DNA of 64,000 bases. Source: Acetobacter pasteurianus subsp. pasteurianus LMG 1262 = NBRC 106471. GTDB lineage: Bacteria; Pseudomonadota; Alphaproteobacteria; Acetobacterales; Acetobacteraceae. This document shows, in pieces, positions 45,106 through 56,161 of the stretch. Position 1 is the stretch's first letter. Every line of letters begins with the position of its first letter. Made by a program: the position numbers and the translations under genes. Location of the stretch: assembly GCF_000285275.1 (NCBI RefSeq), contig NZ_CADO01000139.1, positions 310,001-374,000 of the forward strand, in the 5' to 3' direction. The notes below the pieces were generated by a model. That model did not search any database. It had not been told where the DNA came from and saw only the letters and a list, made by a program, of their open reading frames with translations.

Positions 45106-46125
45106 ATGAGCGAGCATATGTCTGGTCAGGAGCCGCAGCAGGAACAGAAGTTTGACCTGCTGACAGCCAACCCGGTTTACAAGCCGTTCCGCTATCCGTG
45201 GGCGTATGATGCGTGGCTGACGCAGCAGCGCCTGCATTGGCTGCCGGAAGAAGTGCCTCTGGCTGATGACGTGAAAGACTGGCACCGCGTTTTAAACGAA
45301 GGTGAGCAGCATCTGGTCACGCAGATTTTCCGCTTCTTTACCCAGTCCGATGTGGAAGTGAACAACTGCTACATGAAGCACTACAGCCGTGTGTTTAAAC
45401 CCACGGAAGTGCTGATGATGCTTTCAGCGTTCTCTAACATCGAAACTATCCATATTGCAGCGTACAGCTACCTTCTGGATACGCTCGGCATGCCCGAAAC
45501 CGAGTATTCCGCTTTCCTTAAATATAAGGAAATGAAGGATAAATACGATTACATGCAGACGTTCACTGTGGACAGCAAGCATGAAATCGCCAAAACGCTG
45601 GCAGCCTTTGGGGCCTTTACAGAAGGGCTTCAGCTTTTTGCATCCTTCGCCATTCTGCTGAACTTCCCGCGTTTCAACAAGCTCAAGGGTATGGGGCAGA
45701 TTGTGTCATGGTCTGTGCGTGATGAAACACTGCATTGCCTTTCCATTATCCGCCTGTTCCGCGTGTTCATTCAGGAAAATCCTGAACTGTGGACAGAGCA
45801 GCTGCGTACGGAACTGACAGATATCTGCCGTACCATTGTAGAGCATGAAGAGGCCTTTATTGATCTGGCCTTTGAAATGGGTGCTGTAGAAGGGCTGAAT
45901 GCGGATCAGGTGAAAACCTACATCCACTTTATTGCAGACCGTCGCCTGACCCAGCTTGGGCTGGAGCCGATTTACAACACCACAACCAACCCGCTGCCGT
46001 GGCTGGACGATATGTTGAATGCGGTGGAACACACCAACTTCTTCGAAAACCGCGCTACGGAATACAGCCGTGCCTCCACATCCGGCACGTGGGAAGAAGC
46101 CTTCGAAAACTCAGTTTTCGAATAA
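45106..46125 (+). CDS. nrdB: Class I ribonucleotide reductase small subunit
   Basis: Radical-generating beta subunit, 339 residues. The diiron/tyrosyl radical site is recognisable in ETIHIAAYSYLL: Glu113 and His116 as metal ligands and Tyr120 in the radical position. A second ligand cluster lies at EHEEAFID/VRDETLHC. No ATP-cone is fused to it. The C-terminal tail that docks into NrdA ends ENSVFE. AGGGAGGCAGC precedes the ATG. Confidence 0.94.
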   Translation: MSEHMSGQEPQQEQKFDLLTANPVYKPFRYPWAYDAWLTQQRLHWLPEEVPLADDVKDWHRVLNEGEQHLVTQIFRFFTQSDVEVNNCYMKHYSRVFKPTEVLMMLSAFSNIETIHIAAYSYLLDTLGMPETEYSAFLKYKEMKDKYDYMQTFTVDSKHEIAKTLAAFGAFTEGLQLFASFAILLNFPRFNKLKGMGQIVSWSVRDETLHCLSIIRLFRVFIQENPELWTEQLRTELTDICRTIVEHEEAFIDLAFEMGAVEGLNADQVKTYIHFIADRRLTQLGLEPIYNTTTNPLPWLDDMLNAVEHTNFFENRATEYSRASTSGTWEEAFENSVFE

Positions 46126-46130
46126 GCAGG

Positions 46131-46886
46131 TTACAGCCCCGGCAACGGGGCGCCTTCTTCCAGCACTGTGCGGGCAGTAGGGGTAAAAGCTCCGTCTGCC
46201 TCGTGCAGCACCAGCCCTGCCAGAACACGGGCAGGGCTTTTTACGCCCTTACGGGCCTGCACCAATACAATGCGCGATTCCCGCCCTGCCTTTGGCCAGA
46301 AGGGATACAGCGTAACGCCGCCAAATCCAGCTTTGCTTAGGCAGAAAATGGCTTGGTCAGCCAAAGCAGCGGGCAGGGCAAGTGTAAGGCTGCCTTTATG
46401 GCGCAGGATTCGGGCAGCCCCCTCAATCCATGTAGGTAAAGTATCTGCCCCCATACGCCGGGCCAGATCACGCCGCGGGTGTGCCGAAGCCGTACCTAAA
46501 GGCGCATGCCACGGCGGATTCGCCATGCAGTGGTCAAAATATTGTTCGGGCTGTGGCGTATCTGCCAGAAAAACATCGGGAAATGTGGCGTTCAGAATCC
46601 TGATATTCTGTTGCTGGTTGGCGGCCATGTTTTGCTGGGCCAAGGCTGCCGTATCGCTTTCTTTTTCCACGCCCGTGCCATGAATGGTGGAAATGCGGTG
46701 GAGCAGGCAAAGGAGCCCCGCCCCAGCGCCACAGCCAATTTCCAGCACATGCTGGCCTGTGCGGGCCGGTACGGCGGCGGCCATAAGCACGGGCTCCAGC
46801 CCTGTGCGGTAGCCTTGCAGAAACTGACTATAGGAGATACGGCCACGCAAAAGCGTTCCGGAAGTAATGGCAAAACGAGCTGGCAT
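46131..46886 (-). CDS. tRNA1(Val) (adenine-N6)-methyltransferase family protein
   Basis: SAM-dependent N6-adenine methyltransferase, 251 residues, resembling the TrmN6/YfiC family that modifies A37 of tRNA1-Val. Motif I is VLEIGCGAGAGLLCL and the catalytic motif is MANPPWHAP. It could also act on another RNA. Its stop lies five bases from the end of convergent nrdB. Confidence 0.82.
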   Translation of the reverse strand: MPARFAITSGTLLRGRISYSQFLQGYRTGLEPVLMAAAVPARTGQHVLEIGCGAGAGLLCLLHRISTIHGTGVEKESDTAALAQQNMAANQQQNIRILNATFPDVFLADTPQPEQYFDHCMANPPWHAPLGTASAHPRRDLARRMGADTLPTWIEGAARILRHKGSLTLALPAALADQAIFCLSKAGFGGVTLYPFWPKAGRESRIVLVQARKGVKSPARVLAGLVLHEADGAFTPTARTVLEEGAPLPGL

Positions 46887-46934
46887 GGTTTCCGATGGGA
46901 GCTATGTGTCTGGCTGGCTTGAATTCGTAGGCGC

Positions 46935-46963
46935 TTGACCGTTTTTCAGGTGCCTCGCATATA
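46935..46963 (+). promoter_or_regulatory. Sigma-70-type promoter for the polyprenyl synthase gene
   Basis: TTGACC (46935-46940) is followed after 17 bases by CATATA (46958-46963). It points to the gene starting at 47070. Confidence 0.45.
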
Positions 46964-47069
46964 GAAGAACGTCAACTCATCCCATGGCTGGGGGATAAAA
47001 CGTTTGGGTGTTGCAATCAGTCTGTCAGAAACAGGCAGAACCACAAGCCAGGATGGATCTGGAGTTTCA

Positions 47070-48074
47070 GTGAGTAAACCAGGAGAAGCAGGCCTGAAAG
47101 CGCTGGCCGATTATCTTGCGTCGGACATGCTTGCCTGCAATCAGGTCATTGTAGACCGTATGCAAAGCCCCGTGGCACTTATACCGCAGCTTGCGGCCCA
47201 TTTGGTGGCGGCTGGCGGTAAGCGGCTGCGGCCGTTGCTCACTCTGGCTGCGGCCAGAATGTGCGGCTACAACAATCAGGACGGGCGTATGCGGCATGTA
47301 GAAATTGCCGCGTGTGTGGAATTTATTCACACAGCTACGCTGCTGCATGATGATGTAGTGGATGACAGCCAGCTCCGGCGTGGGCTGGCCAGTGCCAATG
47401 CCATTTTTGGCAACAAGGCTTCCGTGCTGGTGGGGGACTTCCTGTTTGCGCGGTCTTTCCAGATTCTGACGGCCGATGCCTCGCTGGGTGTGATGGCGAT
47501 TCTGTCTGCGGCTTCTGCCACGCTGGCGGAAGGTGAGGTCATGCAGATGACCACGCAGAACGATCTCTCCACATCGGTGGAACAGTATCTGCAGGTCATC
47601 TACGGCAAAACCGCTGCGCTTTTTGCAGCTGCGTGCGAATCTGGCGCTGTTATTGGTGAAGCCACACCAGAACAGCGTGAGGCATTGCGCATGTATGGTG
47701 CCAATTTGGGCATGGCTTTCCAGCTTGTGGATGATGCGCTGGACTATGCGGCAGATCAGGCCACGCTGGGCAAGGAAGTAGGGGACGATTTCCGTGAAGG
47801 AAAAGTCACTCTGCCTGTTCTGGCGGCTTATGATGCAGGAGATGAGGAAGACCGCATTTTCTGGCGCCGGGTGATTGAGGAATGTGATCAGCACCCCGGA
47901 GATCTGGAAGCTGCGCTGGACCGTATTGCAAAAACAAATGCAATTGGGATTACCCTGAAATGTGCGGAAGATTACGCAGCCAAGGCGCGTGAAAATCTTT
48001 CCATGTTCCCGGATGACACATTGAAGAACTTGTTGCTGGAAACAGCCAGCTATTCTGCCAGCCGCGAACGTTAA
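47070..48074 (+). CDS. ispB: Polyprenyl diphosphate synthase
   Basis: Trans-type long-chain isoprenyl diphosphate synthase, 334 residues, making the ubiquinone side chain. The two Asp-rich motifs are LLHDDVVDDSQLRRG and QLVDDALDYA; GGKRLRPLLTL is the IPP-binding segment. Chain length (C45 or C50) cannot be read from the sequence; acetic acid bacteria use UQ-9 or UQ-10, and the products of AldFGH and other periplasmic dehydrogenases feed this quinone pool. GTG start at 47070 with GGAG six bases before; a TTG at 47004 is less likely. Confidence 0.92.
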   Translation: MSKPGEAGLKALADYLASDMLACNQVIVDRMQSPVALIPQLAAHLVAAGGKRLRPLLTLAAARMCGYNNQDGRMRHVEIAACVEFIHTATLLHDDVVDDSQLRRGLASANAIFGNKASVLVGDFLFARSFQILTADASLGVMAILSAASATLAEGEVMQMTTQNDLSTSVEQYLQVIYGKTAALFAAACESGAVIGEATPEQREALRMYGANLGMAFQLVDDALDYAADQATLGKEVGDDFREGKVTLPVLAAYDAGDEEDRIFWRRVIEECDQHPGDLEAALDRIAKTNAIGITLKCAEDYAAKARENLSMFPDDTLKNLLLETASYSASRER

Positions 48075-48087
48075 AAGCGGCTGTGTA

Positions 48088-48957
48088 TTAGGGGCTGGCT
48101 ATTACGGAGGTGTAATAGCTGGCTTCTACCTCATTCATATCTTCCCATAATGTGGCGGCACTGAACCTGTAAGGTTTTAAGTGCGTGAACAGGGCTTGGT
48201 CATCCGGCAACGCCGTAAACCATGCGCAGGGATGTGCGTGGGCTTTTTGTGGTAAATGAGCCAGAAGGTTACAGGTATGCCGTGCCACGGCGGGGGCAGG
48301 GTCTAGCCATGTTAAACCGGGCGGGGAGAGCGCACGCAGGCGGTCCAGCACAAAGGTATAATGCGTGCAGCCAAGGCCTACGGCATCCAGCTGGTTAGAA
48401 TCCGGGTGAACAAACAGCCCTTCAATTTCTTGCAAAATCGTAGAATCAGGCACGTCCTGCCCACGGAAGGCCAATTCCGCACAACCGGCCAGACCGGGGG
48501 CCGCGTGGGCAATAAGTGTACATTCCGGCGCGTAAAGCGCATGGAGCCGAGAAAGGTAAGGCCGCCGCACAGTTGCACGCGTGGCCAGCAGCCCAATCAC
48601 CTTTGTTTGGGTTATACGTGCTGCCCAACGTATGGGCGGAACACACCCTACAAAAGGCATATCAGGCCACGCAGCGCGTAAGGCTTCCAGCGCCAATGTG
48701 CTGGCAGTGTTGCATGCCACCACCACAGCTTGCGGCTGGAGCCGCCGAATAGCCTGAGAAAGCAGGGAGACGATTCGCTCAATCAGAAAATCGTCGTCCT
48801 GTTCGCCATATGGAAAAATGGCGGTGTCGGCCAGATAATCTATGCAGATATCTGGTGCCAGCGCTTGAATGGCCCTGACAATACCCAAGCCCCCAATTCC
48901 GGAATCAAATGCCAGAATATGCCGGGGGCCGGAAAGGGCAGGGCCATCTATCTGCAC
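48088..48957 (-). CDS. murI: Glutamate racemase
   Basis: Cofactor-independent racemase of 289 residues giving D-glutamate for peptidoglycan. The two active-site cysteines are in VVACNTAST and LGCTHYTF; the N-terminal FDSGIGGLGIVRA is diagnostic. GTG start at 48957, four bases past the pyrE stop, with AAGGA about 11 bases upstream; no ATG exists in frame before the DSGIGG motif. Confidence 0.9.
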   Translation of the reverse strand: MQIDGPALSGPRHILAFDSGIGGLGIVRAIQALAPDICIDYLADTAIFPYGEQDDDFLIERIVSLLSQAIRRLQPQAVVVACNTASTLALEALRAAWPDMPFVGCVPPIRWAARITQTKVIGLLATRATVRRPYLSRLHALYAPECTLIAHAAPGLAGCAELAFRGQDVPDSTILQEIEGLFVHPDSNQLDAVGLGCTHYTFVLDRLRALSPPGLTWLDPAPAVARHTCNLLAHLPQKAHAHPCAWFTALPDDQALFTHLKPYRFSAATLWEDMNEVEASYYTSVIASP

Positions 48958-48961
48958 CGTT

Positions 48962-49717
48962 TTATTTATCCTTGTTGGCTTTAAATGCAGCTGCTTCTTC
49001 CAAGGTGCCAACGCCACCGTGGCGGGCAGACCACGCACAAGGATCTTCCAGAAAACGCCGCACTTCAGATGCAGCTTCTTCAGAGAAGTATGGCCGTGTG
49101 GAGCATGCTTCCAGCACATCCCACCATGTGCACAGGGCGTGCAGGGAGACGTTCATTTCTGCCAGCGTGTTCTGCGCGCCGGGGAAAACGCCGTAATAAA
49201 ACACAACAAATGCGTGGTTGATAATGGCGCCAGCATTGCGCAGTGCGTTGGCAAACTGCACTTTGGAGCCACCATCGGTGGTCAGATCTTCCACCAGCAG
49301 GGTGCGCATGTTTTCGGGCACATCGCCTTCAATCTGGGCGTTGCGGCCAAAACCTTTTGGCTTTTTGCGCACGTAAGCCATTGGCAGCATCATGCGGTCT
49401 GCCATCCATGCGGCAAACGGAATACCTGCGGTTTCACCACCCACAACGGCATCCAGGCTTTCATACCCAACGTGGCGGCCGATTTTTTCCACCCCAAGTT
49501 CCATAATTTTGGCACGGGCACGGGGGAAGAAGATAATGCGGCGGCAATCAATATAGACCGGAGATTTCCAGCCAGAAGTCAGGGTATACGGGTCTTCCGG
49601 GCGGAAATTTACGGCTTTGATTTCCAGCAGCAGGCGTGCGGTGGTCAGGGCCGCGTCGCGGTCCCAGTCGCTGGTCTCAGCGGGGTGGGCAGAGGCCACG
49701 CCTGAGGGTGATGTCAT
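48962..49717 (-). CDS. pyrE: Orotate phosphoribosyltransferase
   Basis: Pyrimidine biosynthesis enzyme, 251 residues, making OMP from orotate and PRPP. The PRPP-binding motif is LLVEDLTTDGGSK; AYVRKKPKGFGRN is the flexible catalytic loop. Somewhat longer than the common ~215-residue PyrE owing to a C-terminal extension, a known variant class. ATG at 49717 with AAGGA upstream. Precedes and probably couples to murI. Confidence 0.9.
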   Translation of the reverse strand: MTSPSGVASAHPAETSDWDRDAALTTARLLLEIKAVNFRPEDPYTLTSGWKSPVYIDCRRIIFFPRARAKIMELGVEKIGRHVGYESLDAVVGGETAGIPFAAWMADRMMLPMAYVRKKPKGFGRNAQIEGDVPENMRTLLVEDLTTDGGSKVQFANALRNAGAIINHAFVVFYYGVFPGAQNTLAEMNVSLHALCTWWDVLEACSTRPYFSEEAASEVRRFLEDPCAWSARHGGVGTLEEAAAFKANKDK

Positions 49718-49963
49718 GTGCGCATGTCCTTGAATTTGGCGGTTGTCTATATATGTTTGGAATAACGCCGCGGGCGTGGAAAATCCATGCCTGATATGGC
49801 AGTTTTCCTGCATATGCATGCCAGATAAAGATGTGCGCGGCATATGAGTGAAAAACTTGTGATGTTCAAAAGCTCCAGAATTGATTTTTGCACCTTGCTT
49901 ATATGGCGGATGTAGCGTTTAATCATTCCCAGTTAAGATTGATTATCAGTTAAGGAATATGCC

Positions 49964-50203
49964 GTGGCCGCCGAAGCTAATCGTATCGCGCGCAAGTGTG
50001 AGCGGGCCGTTATAACGGCTTACAAGGAACTGCGCGAAGTTGGGACAGCGGATGTTACGGCATTTAATGCCTGCACCACTTTGTACCGCATTCATCATCC
50101 TGAAGCATCAGTGAATGAGGCGCGCCGCCTTGTGTCCGAATGGATTGATCATCACGTTGTCCGTATGGATTCCGGGCCAACCAAAGGGTGTGATTGCAAC
50201 TAA
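49964..50203 (+). CDS. 79-residue protein of unknown function
   Basis: A small protein with no recognised domain. Mostly helical and charged (IARKCERAVITAYKELREV, EARRLVSEWIDHHVVRMD), ending in a Cys-Asp-Cys-Asn tail. GTG start with AAGGA seven bases upstream, and an intrinsic terminator after the stop, both support it as real. An 8-bp direct repeat (CAGTTAAG at 49930 and 49947) lies just before the start. Likely specific to acetic acid bacteria. Confidence 0.6.
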   Translation: MAAEANRIARKCERAVITAYKELREVGTADVTAFNACTTLYRIHHPEASVNEARRLVSEWIDHHVVRMDSGPTKGCDCN

Positions 50204-50234
50204 CACACCAAGGGCGTAGCCCAATGTCATCAGG

Positions 50235-50265
50235 CGCATGTTCCGCAAGGGCATGCGTTTTTTTT
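50235..50265 (+). terminator. Terminator after the 79-residue gene
   Basis: CGCATG (50235-50240) pairs with CATGCG (50252-50257), followed by eight T residues. Confidence 0.7.
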
Positions 50266-50315
50266 ATGCCCGAATGTTTGAGTGTATTTTGCGCTGGCTG
50301 AAAAGCAGGGCAAAC

Positions 50316-50351
50316 AAAAAGCCGGTCTCCCTTAGGGAAAACCGGCTTTTT
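50316..50351. terminator. Terminator after aarA
   Basis: AAAAAGCCGGT (50316-50326) pairs with ACCGGCTTTTT (50341-50351). Strong in both directions; it ends the minus-strand citrate synthase gene. Confidence 0.88.
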
Positions 50352-50365
50352 GGAGTTAACGGTTT

Positions 50366-51676
50366 TTACCGTTTGGCAAGCGGCACATAGTCACGCTGCG
50401 GTGCGCCAATATAAAGCTGGCGAGGGCGGCTGATACGCTGGCCCGGTTCTTCAATCATTTCCTTCCACTGGCTTACCCAGCCTGTGGTGCGGGCAACGGC
50501 AAACAGCACGGTGAACATGCTGGTGGGGATGCCCATAGCCTTGAGAATGATGCCGGAGTAGAAGTCCACATTCGGGTAGAGCTTGCGCTGCACGAAGTAA
50601 TCATCGCTCAGGGCAATTCTTTCCAGCTCAACAGCAAGATCCAGCAGCGGGTCATCCTTAATGCCAAGTTCTGTCAGCACTTCGTGGCAGGTCTGCTGCA
50701 TGATCTTCGCACGTGGGTCGAAGTTCTTGTAAACGCGGTGGCCAAAGCCCATCAGCTTCACGCCGCTGTTCTTATCCTTCACCTGCGCAATAAAGGCGGG
50801 AATGTTTTCCTTTTTGCCAATATGCGCCAGCATTTTCAGCACGGCTTCATTGGCGCCACCGTGTGCGGGTCCCCACAGGGCGGCAATGCCCGCAGCAATA
50901 CATGCAAACGGATTGGCGCCCGTAGAACCGGCAAGGCGCACGGTGGAGGTAGAAGCATTCTGTTCATGATCGGCATGCAGGATCAGAATCCGGTTCATGG
51001 CGCGGGCCAGAACAGGGTTGACCTTGTAAGGCTCGGACATGCGCGCGAACATCATGGACAGGAAGTTTTCTGCGTAGTTCAGATCATTCCGCGGATAGAT
51101 AAAGGCTTCGCCCTGCGTGTATTTGTAAGCCCATGCCGCAATGGTTGGAATTTTGGCAATCAGCCGCATGGCTGCCAGATCCCGGTTGGCGGGAATGGCG
51201 ATATCGTTGGCATCTGGGTAGAAGGCAGACAAAGCCCCAACCGTGCCGCACAGAATGGCCATTGGGTGGGCATCACGCCGGAAGCCGTTAAAGAAGTTAC
51301 GGATCTGCTCGTGCAGCAGCGTATGGTTTGTAAGGGTGTTGGTGAAGGTGTCGTACTGTGCCTTGTTGGGCAGTTCACCATTTAGAAGCAGATAAATAAC
51401 TTCCTCATAGGAAGCATTTTCCGCCAGCTGGGCAATGGGGTAACCACGGTGCAGCAGAACGCCCTTGTCGCCATCAATAAAGGTGATTTTGCTGTTGCAG
51501 GCGGCTGTTTCCCCGTAACCTGGGTCAAACGTGAAAACGCCCAGTTGCGCAGGAAGTTTGCGGATGTCGACAACATCCGGTCCCAGAGTGCCTGAAAGCA
51601 CAGGCATTTCGGCGGATTTTCCACCAACCGAAATGGTAGCGGTAGATAGCTTACCTTCTTTCTGCGACGCGCTCAT
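50366..51676 (-). CDS. aarA: Citrate synthase AarA
   Basis: Type II (hexameric) citrate synthase, 436 residues, condensing acetyl-CoA and oxaloacetate. Active-site regions: [29 protein letters not shown] and [14 protein letters not shown] (His and Asp). The sequence agrees almost residue for residue with the A. aceti AarA that I recall, including the start [17 protein letters not shown] and the length of 436. In that species it is needed for acetic acid resistance. AAAGGA precedes the ATG at 51676. Confidence 0.96.
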   Translation of the reverse strand: MSASQKEGKLSTATISVGGKSAEMPVLSGTLGPDVVDIRKLPAQLGVFTFDPGYGETAACNSKITFIDGDKGVLLHRGYPIAQLAENASYEEVIYLLLNGELPNKAQYDTFTNTLTNHTLLHEQIRNFFNGFRRDAHPMAILCGTVGALSAFYPDANDIAIPANRDLAAMRLIAKIPTIAAWAYKYTQGEAFIYPRNDLNYAENFLSMMFARMSEPYKVNPVLARAMNRILILHADHEQNASTSTVRLAGSTGANPFACIAAGIAALWGPAHGGANEAVLKMLAHIGKKENIPAFIAQVKDKNSGVKLMGFGHRVYKNFDPRAKIMQQTCHEVLTELGIKDDPLLDLAVELERIALSDDYFVQRKLYPNVDFYSGIILKAMGIPTSMFTVLFAVARTTGWVSQWKEMIEEPGQRISRPRQLYIGAPQRDYVPLAKR

Positions 51677-51828
51677 TAGTGTTTCCTTTTGCATGTTTGG
51701 GCCACGGTCGCTGCTGCGGCCTGCTCGTTCCACTTTGTCACCTATTCAAAAGGAAACCGGAAGATTGCCGACGATAAACGAAGCGTTATCGGAACGGAGT
51801 ATGCTTGGAAAACCACAGTTTTTTGGGA

Positions 51829-52353
51829 TTAGGGTCGCGCGAATGTGTGCAAATACATGCTTTGGCCATCGCACATTTGCCAGTGTGTCATATCCGGCAA
51901 TGTGTCGCTTCCATACATTTCAAAAATGGCAACGGCCCCTGGCGCGAATCCCTGGTCCAGTTCACTGGCCTGCATGTCTAAGTGGTGGGCTAATAAGGAA
52001 ATACCCGGATTATGCCCTACCATCAGCACGGTAAAAGCTGAATCGGGCATCTGTTGAATACGGGCCAACAAAGCCTCGGGCGTGGCTTCGTAAATATCTG
52101 CGCAATAATCTGGAGTGGGGAGCGCAGGAGGCAGAGCGGCTAGCACACCCGCCAAGGTCTGCCGCGTGCGTAAGGCCGGGCTACATATAATACTATCAGG
52201 AACAATATGCTGCGCTGCCAGCCAATGCCCGCAGCGCCGTGCCGCCTCTTGCCCTGCAGGTGTAAGGGGGCGGTTCATATCAGCTTCGGCGCTGAAATCT
52301 CCTAACAGGGCGGAAGCCGCTTCAGCATGGCGAAGCAGAACAAGGCGACGCAT
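51829..52353 (-). CDS. sixA: SixA-type phosphohistidine phosphatase
   Basis: Histidine phosphatase superfamily protein, 174 residues, with the N-terminal RHG-type motif LVLLRHAEAAS and the second His in LMVGHNPGISLL. SixA removes phosphate from phosphohistidine proteins (in E. coli, ArcB and the nitrogen PTS). In A. aceti the gene called aarB was reassigned to SixA, and the gene lies beside aarA here too. Part of the minus-strand cluster between aarA and the chorismate mutase gene. Confidence 0.85.
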   Translation of the reverse strand: MRRLVLLRHAEAASALLGDFSAEADMNRPLTPAGQEAARRCGHWLAAQHIVPDSIICSPALRTRQTLAGVLAALPPALPTPDYCADIYEATPEALLARIQQMPDSAFTVLMVGHNPGISLLAHHLDMQASELDQGFAPGAVAIFEMYGSDTLPDMTHWQMCDGQSMYLHTFARP

Positions 52354-52362
52354 GCGTGGGCC

Positions 52363-52692
52363 TTACGCCTTTGGGGCTTCGGCTGTTTGCCGTGCAATGG
52401 CTTCATGATGCCGGATAACTTCATGGATAATGAAGTTCAGGAACTTTTCAGCAAAGTCCGGGTCCAGATGCGCATCTTCGGCCAGTTTGCGCAGGCGGGC
52501 AATCTGCTGGGCCTCACGCGCAGGGTCTGCTGGCGGCATGTTGTAGCGTGCTTTAAGCGCCCCCACGGCCTTGGTGCAGCGGAAGCGTTCCGCCAGCATG
52601 GAAACCAAAGCGGAATCGATATTATCAATGCTGCGGCGCAGGTCCTGAAGGGCCTGAGTGGGGGAGATGGACTGGTCGTCTGTCACGGTCAT
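52363..52692 (-). CDS. Chorismate mutase (AroQ class)
   Basis: A 109-residue all-helical AroQ-type chorismate mutase converting chorismate to prephenate. The three-helix pattern is visible: LRRSIDNIDSALVSMLAERFRCTKAVG, then a linker and FAEKFLNFIIHEVIRHHEAIA. Lies 9 bases upstream of sixA in the same direction. Nothing links it functionally to acetate metabolism, so its place in the aar locus is probably incidental. Confidence 0.88.
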   Translation of the reverse strand: MTVTDDQSISPTQALQDLRRSIDNIDSALVSMLAERFRCTKAVGALKARYNMPPADPAREAQQIARLRKLAEDAHLDPDFAEKFLNFIIHEVIRHHEAIARQTAEAPKA

Positions 52693-52758
52693 GCTGTTCC
52701 GGTTCTGTCAGAATATGCACCAGCGCCTGTAAGATGCGCTGTGGTTGGTAAAGTCTGC

Positions 52759-53490
52759 TCAGGCTTTTTCCACAAAAGGTGGGGGCAGGTCTAGCCATGC
52801 CAGATGCCCCCCTTTGCCAGCACCTGTATCTACAAAAATGGCTTGCCCGCCAGAACGGCCGGGAATGGCCAACGGGCAGCCATTGGTGGAGCGCTGATCA
52901 TGCCCGCAATAGATGGTGTAACCAGCGGGAATGGTGTTCACCCAGTTCAGTGTGCGTTCGGGGTATCCATCTGGCTGCATGCGGTTTGTGGTTTCCCCAA
53001 ACAATGCGCGGGAAAGCAGATAGGTGACACGGCCTAACGGCGGAGGCGGAGGCTCCATCAACATGCGTGGGTCAAATGCGCCGTGCACAAAAACCGTCTT
53101 GCCCATAACCATCCATGCGGGGGCGTTTTCCAGCACAGGCAAAAGGGCATGCAGCACATCTGTGTTTTCTGGCCGGTAAAGCTGCGCCAGCGTGTCTTCC
53201 AGATGAGGGGTAGAGCGCAAACGCTTGCCCATAAGGGCGCGGCCAAGTTTGCGATCATGGTTGCCAATCAGGAACAGGCCGCGTTTTTCATGCATCACCT
53301 GCAACATCAGCCGCAAGACACCGGCGCTGTCTGGCCCGTAATCTACCAGATCGCCCAACTGAATCACAAAGCGGTCTGTGGCAACGGCGTGGCGGAAAGC
53401 ATCCAGATCTCCATGCACGTCCCCCACAATGCGGAGTCCGTTTCGCATTGCATCTTTCACGTTTCCGTCATGGGGAAGCAGTTCAAGCAT
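52759..53490 (-). CDS. PPP-type metallophosphatase
   Basis: Calcineurin-like metallophosphatase of 243 residues, like the bacterial serine/threonine protein phosphatases and the ApaH-type enzymes. Metal-binding motifs: VGDVHGDLDAF, QLGDLVDYGPDS, LIGNHDRKLG and a later His in VFVHGAFDP and CGHDQRSTNG. Substrate not predictable. First gene of the minus-strand run that ends with aarA, opposite aarC. Confidence 0.85.
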   Translation of the reverse strand: MLELLPHDGNVKDAMRNGLRIVGDVHGDLDAFRHAVATDRFVIQLGDLVDYGPDSAGVLRLMLQVMHEKRGLFLIGNHDRKLGRALMGKRLRSTPHLEDTLAQLYRPENTDVLHALLPVLENAPAWMVMGKTVFVHGAFDPRMLMEPPPPPLGRVTYLLSRALFGETTNRMQPDGYPERTLNWVNTIPAGYTIYCGHDQRSTNGCPLAIPGRSGGQAIFVDTGAGKGGHLAWLDLPPPFVEKA

Positions 53491-55315
<1,825 letters not shown>

Positions 55316-55320
55316 AGTAA

Positions 55321-55350
55321 AGGGAGGGGCAGGTTTTCTGCCTCTTTTTT
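55321..55350 (+). terminator. Terminator after aarC
   Basis: GGGGCAG/CTGCC with flanking GAG/CTC (two bulged bases) is followed by TTTTTT at 55345-55350. Confidence 0.75.
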
Positions 55351-55402
55351 CTGGCTTCTTCCTGCATCTTCTAAAGCGAGGTGGGAAGAAGCCTTTTTAT
55401 GC

Positions 55403-56161
55403 TCAGCTTTTGTTGGTTGTTGTATCGGCCAGTTGCGTAGGCTGCTGCGTAATCATGATATCTACGGGCCGTTCAGCCAGAAATTCGCTTGTGGAGCCTT
55501 TGGGGGCACCCGGATTATCCGTAATAATAGCTTCGGCATCGCGGTGCGTCAGCGCAAACAGATGCGGCGTGGCAGAGGGGGAAAGATACGCTGCATAAGG
55601 GTGGCGGCCAGCCAGCTTATGGGCTGCATAGGCATCCCGCTCGGAATTGACGGGAATGGCAACCATAATTTTGGAATCCGCATGTAAAACGGTTTCTGTG
55701 TCTTTATGGTCTGAAGGCACCAGAATAACTCTGTCCCGCATCCGGGTTTTGCGCACCAGTTTCACCACATTATCTGCACTGGCGCTGTTGATATCCAGCA
55801 TGAGCAATGTGTTGGAGTGGTGGGCAGAAGCCAGCACGCCTTCCAGCTCGTTAGAACCGGGTTCCACCATAACGCGCCCATCTGGCCCATTGGCAAGTTC
55901 CAGCCGCAGCATGGAGGGCACGCCATCATGGGGGGAGGAGGTGGAAACCGGAGTGGTTACAAGCCCTGTGCCCGGTGTGCAAACAATCAGCCCGTGGTGG
56001 ATGCGTGCCATAATGCCATAGGCCTTGGAGTGTTGCACAACCAGCGTTGTACCCACTGCCACGCACAGCCCAACAGCCAGAGCGATCTTTTTAAAGCAGC
56101 CACGAGAAGACTTGCTGCTCTGTTGCACAGAGATGTCAGCCGCCTTTTCAGGATGCGACAT
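55403..56161 (-). CDS. Membrane-anchored protein with faint phosphodiesterase-like features
   Basis: A 252-residue protein with a cytoplasmic N-terminus and one hydrophobic anchor (IALAVGLCVAVGTTLVV, about residues 27-45); the rest is presumably periplasmic. The mature part faintly resembles a glycerophosphodiester phosphodiesterase barrel: SNELEGVLASAHHSNTLLMLDI, an arginine-valine-isoleucine-leucine strand, and a late AIITDNPGAP like the family TDxP motif. The catalytic His and Glu of that family are not visible, so it may be inactive, or unrelated. It starts within smc (14-base overlap) with AAGGAAGA before the ATG. Confidence 0.6.
   Translation of the reverse strand: MSHPEKAADISVQQSSKSSRGCFKKIALAVGLCVAVGTTLVVQHSKAYGIMARIHHGLIVCTPGTGLVTTPVSTSSPHDGVPSMLRLELANGPDGRVMVEPGSNELEGVLASAHHSNTLLMLDINSASADNVVKLVRKTRMRDRVILVPSDHKDTETVLHADSKIMVAIPVNSERDAYAAHKLAGRHPYAAYLSPSATPHLFALTHRDAEAIITDNPGAPKGSTSEFLAERPVDIMITQQPTQLADTTTNKS

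Noticed and set aside
49918-49956. Possible Fur box (TGATTATCA-like) before the 79-residue gene
   Set aside because: Only a 9-bp core matches; the 19-bp Fur consensus is not reached. The direct repeat was kept as an observation instead.
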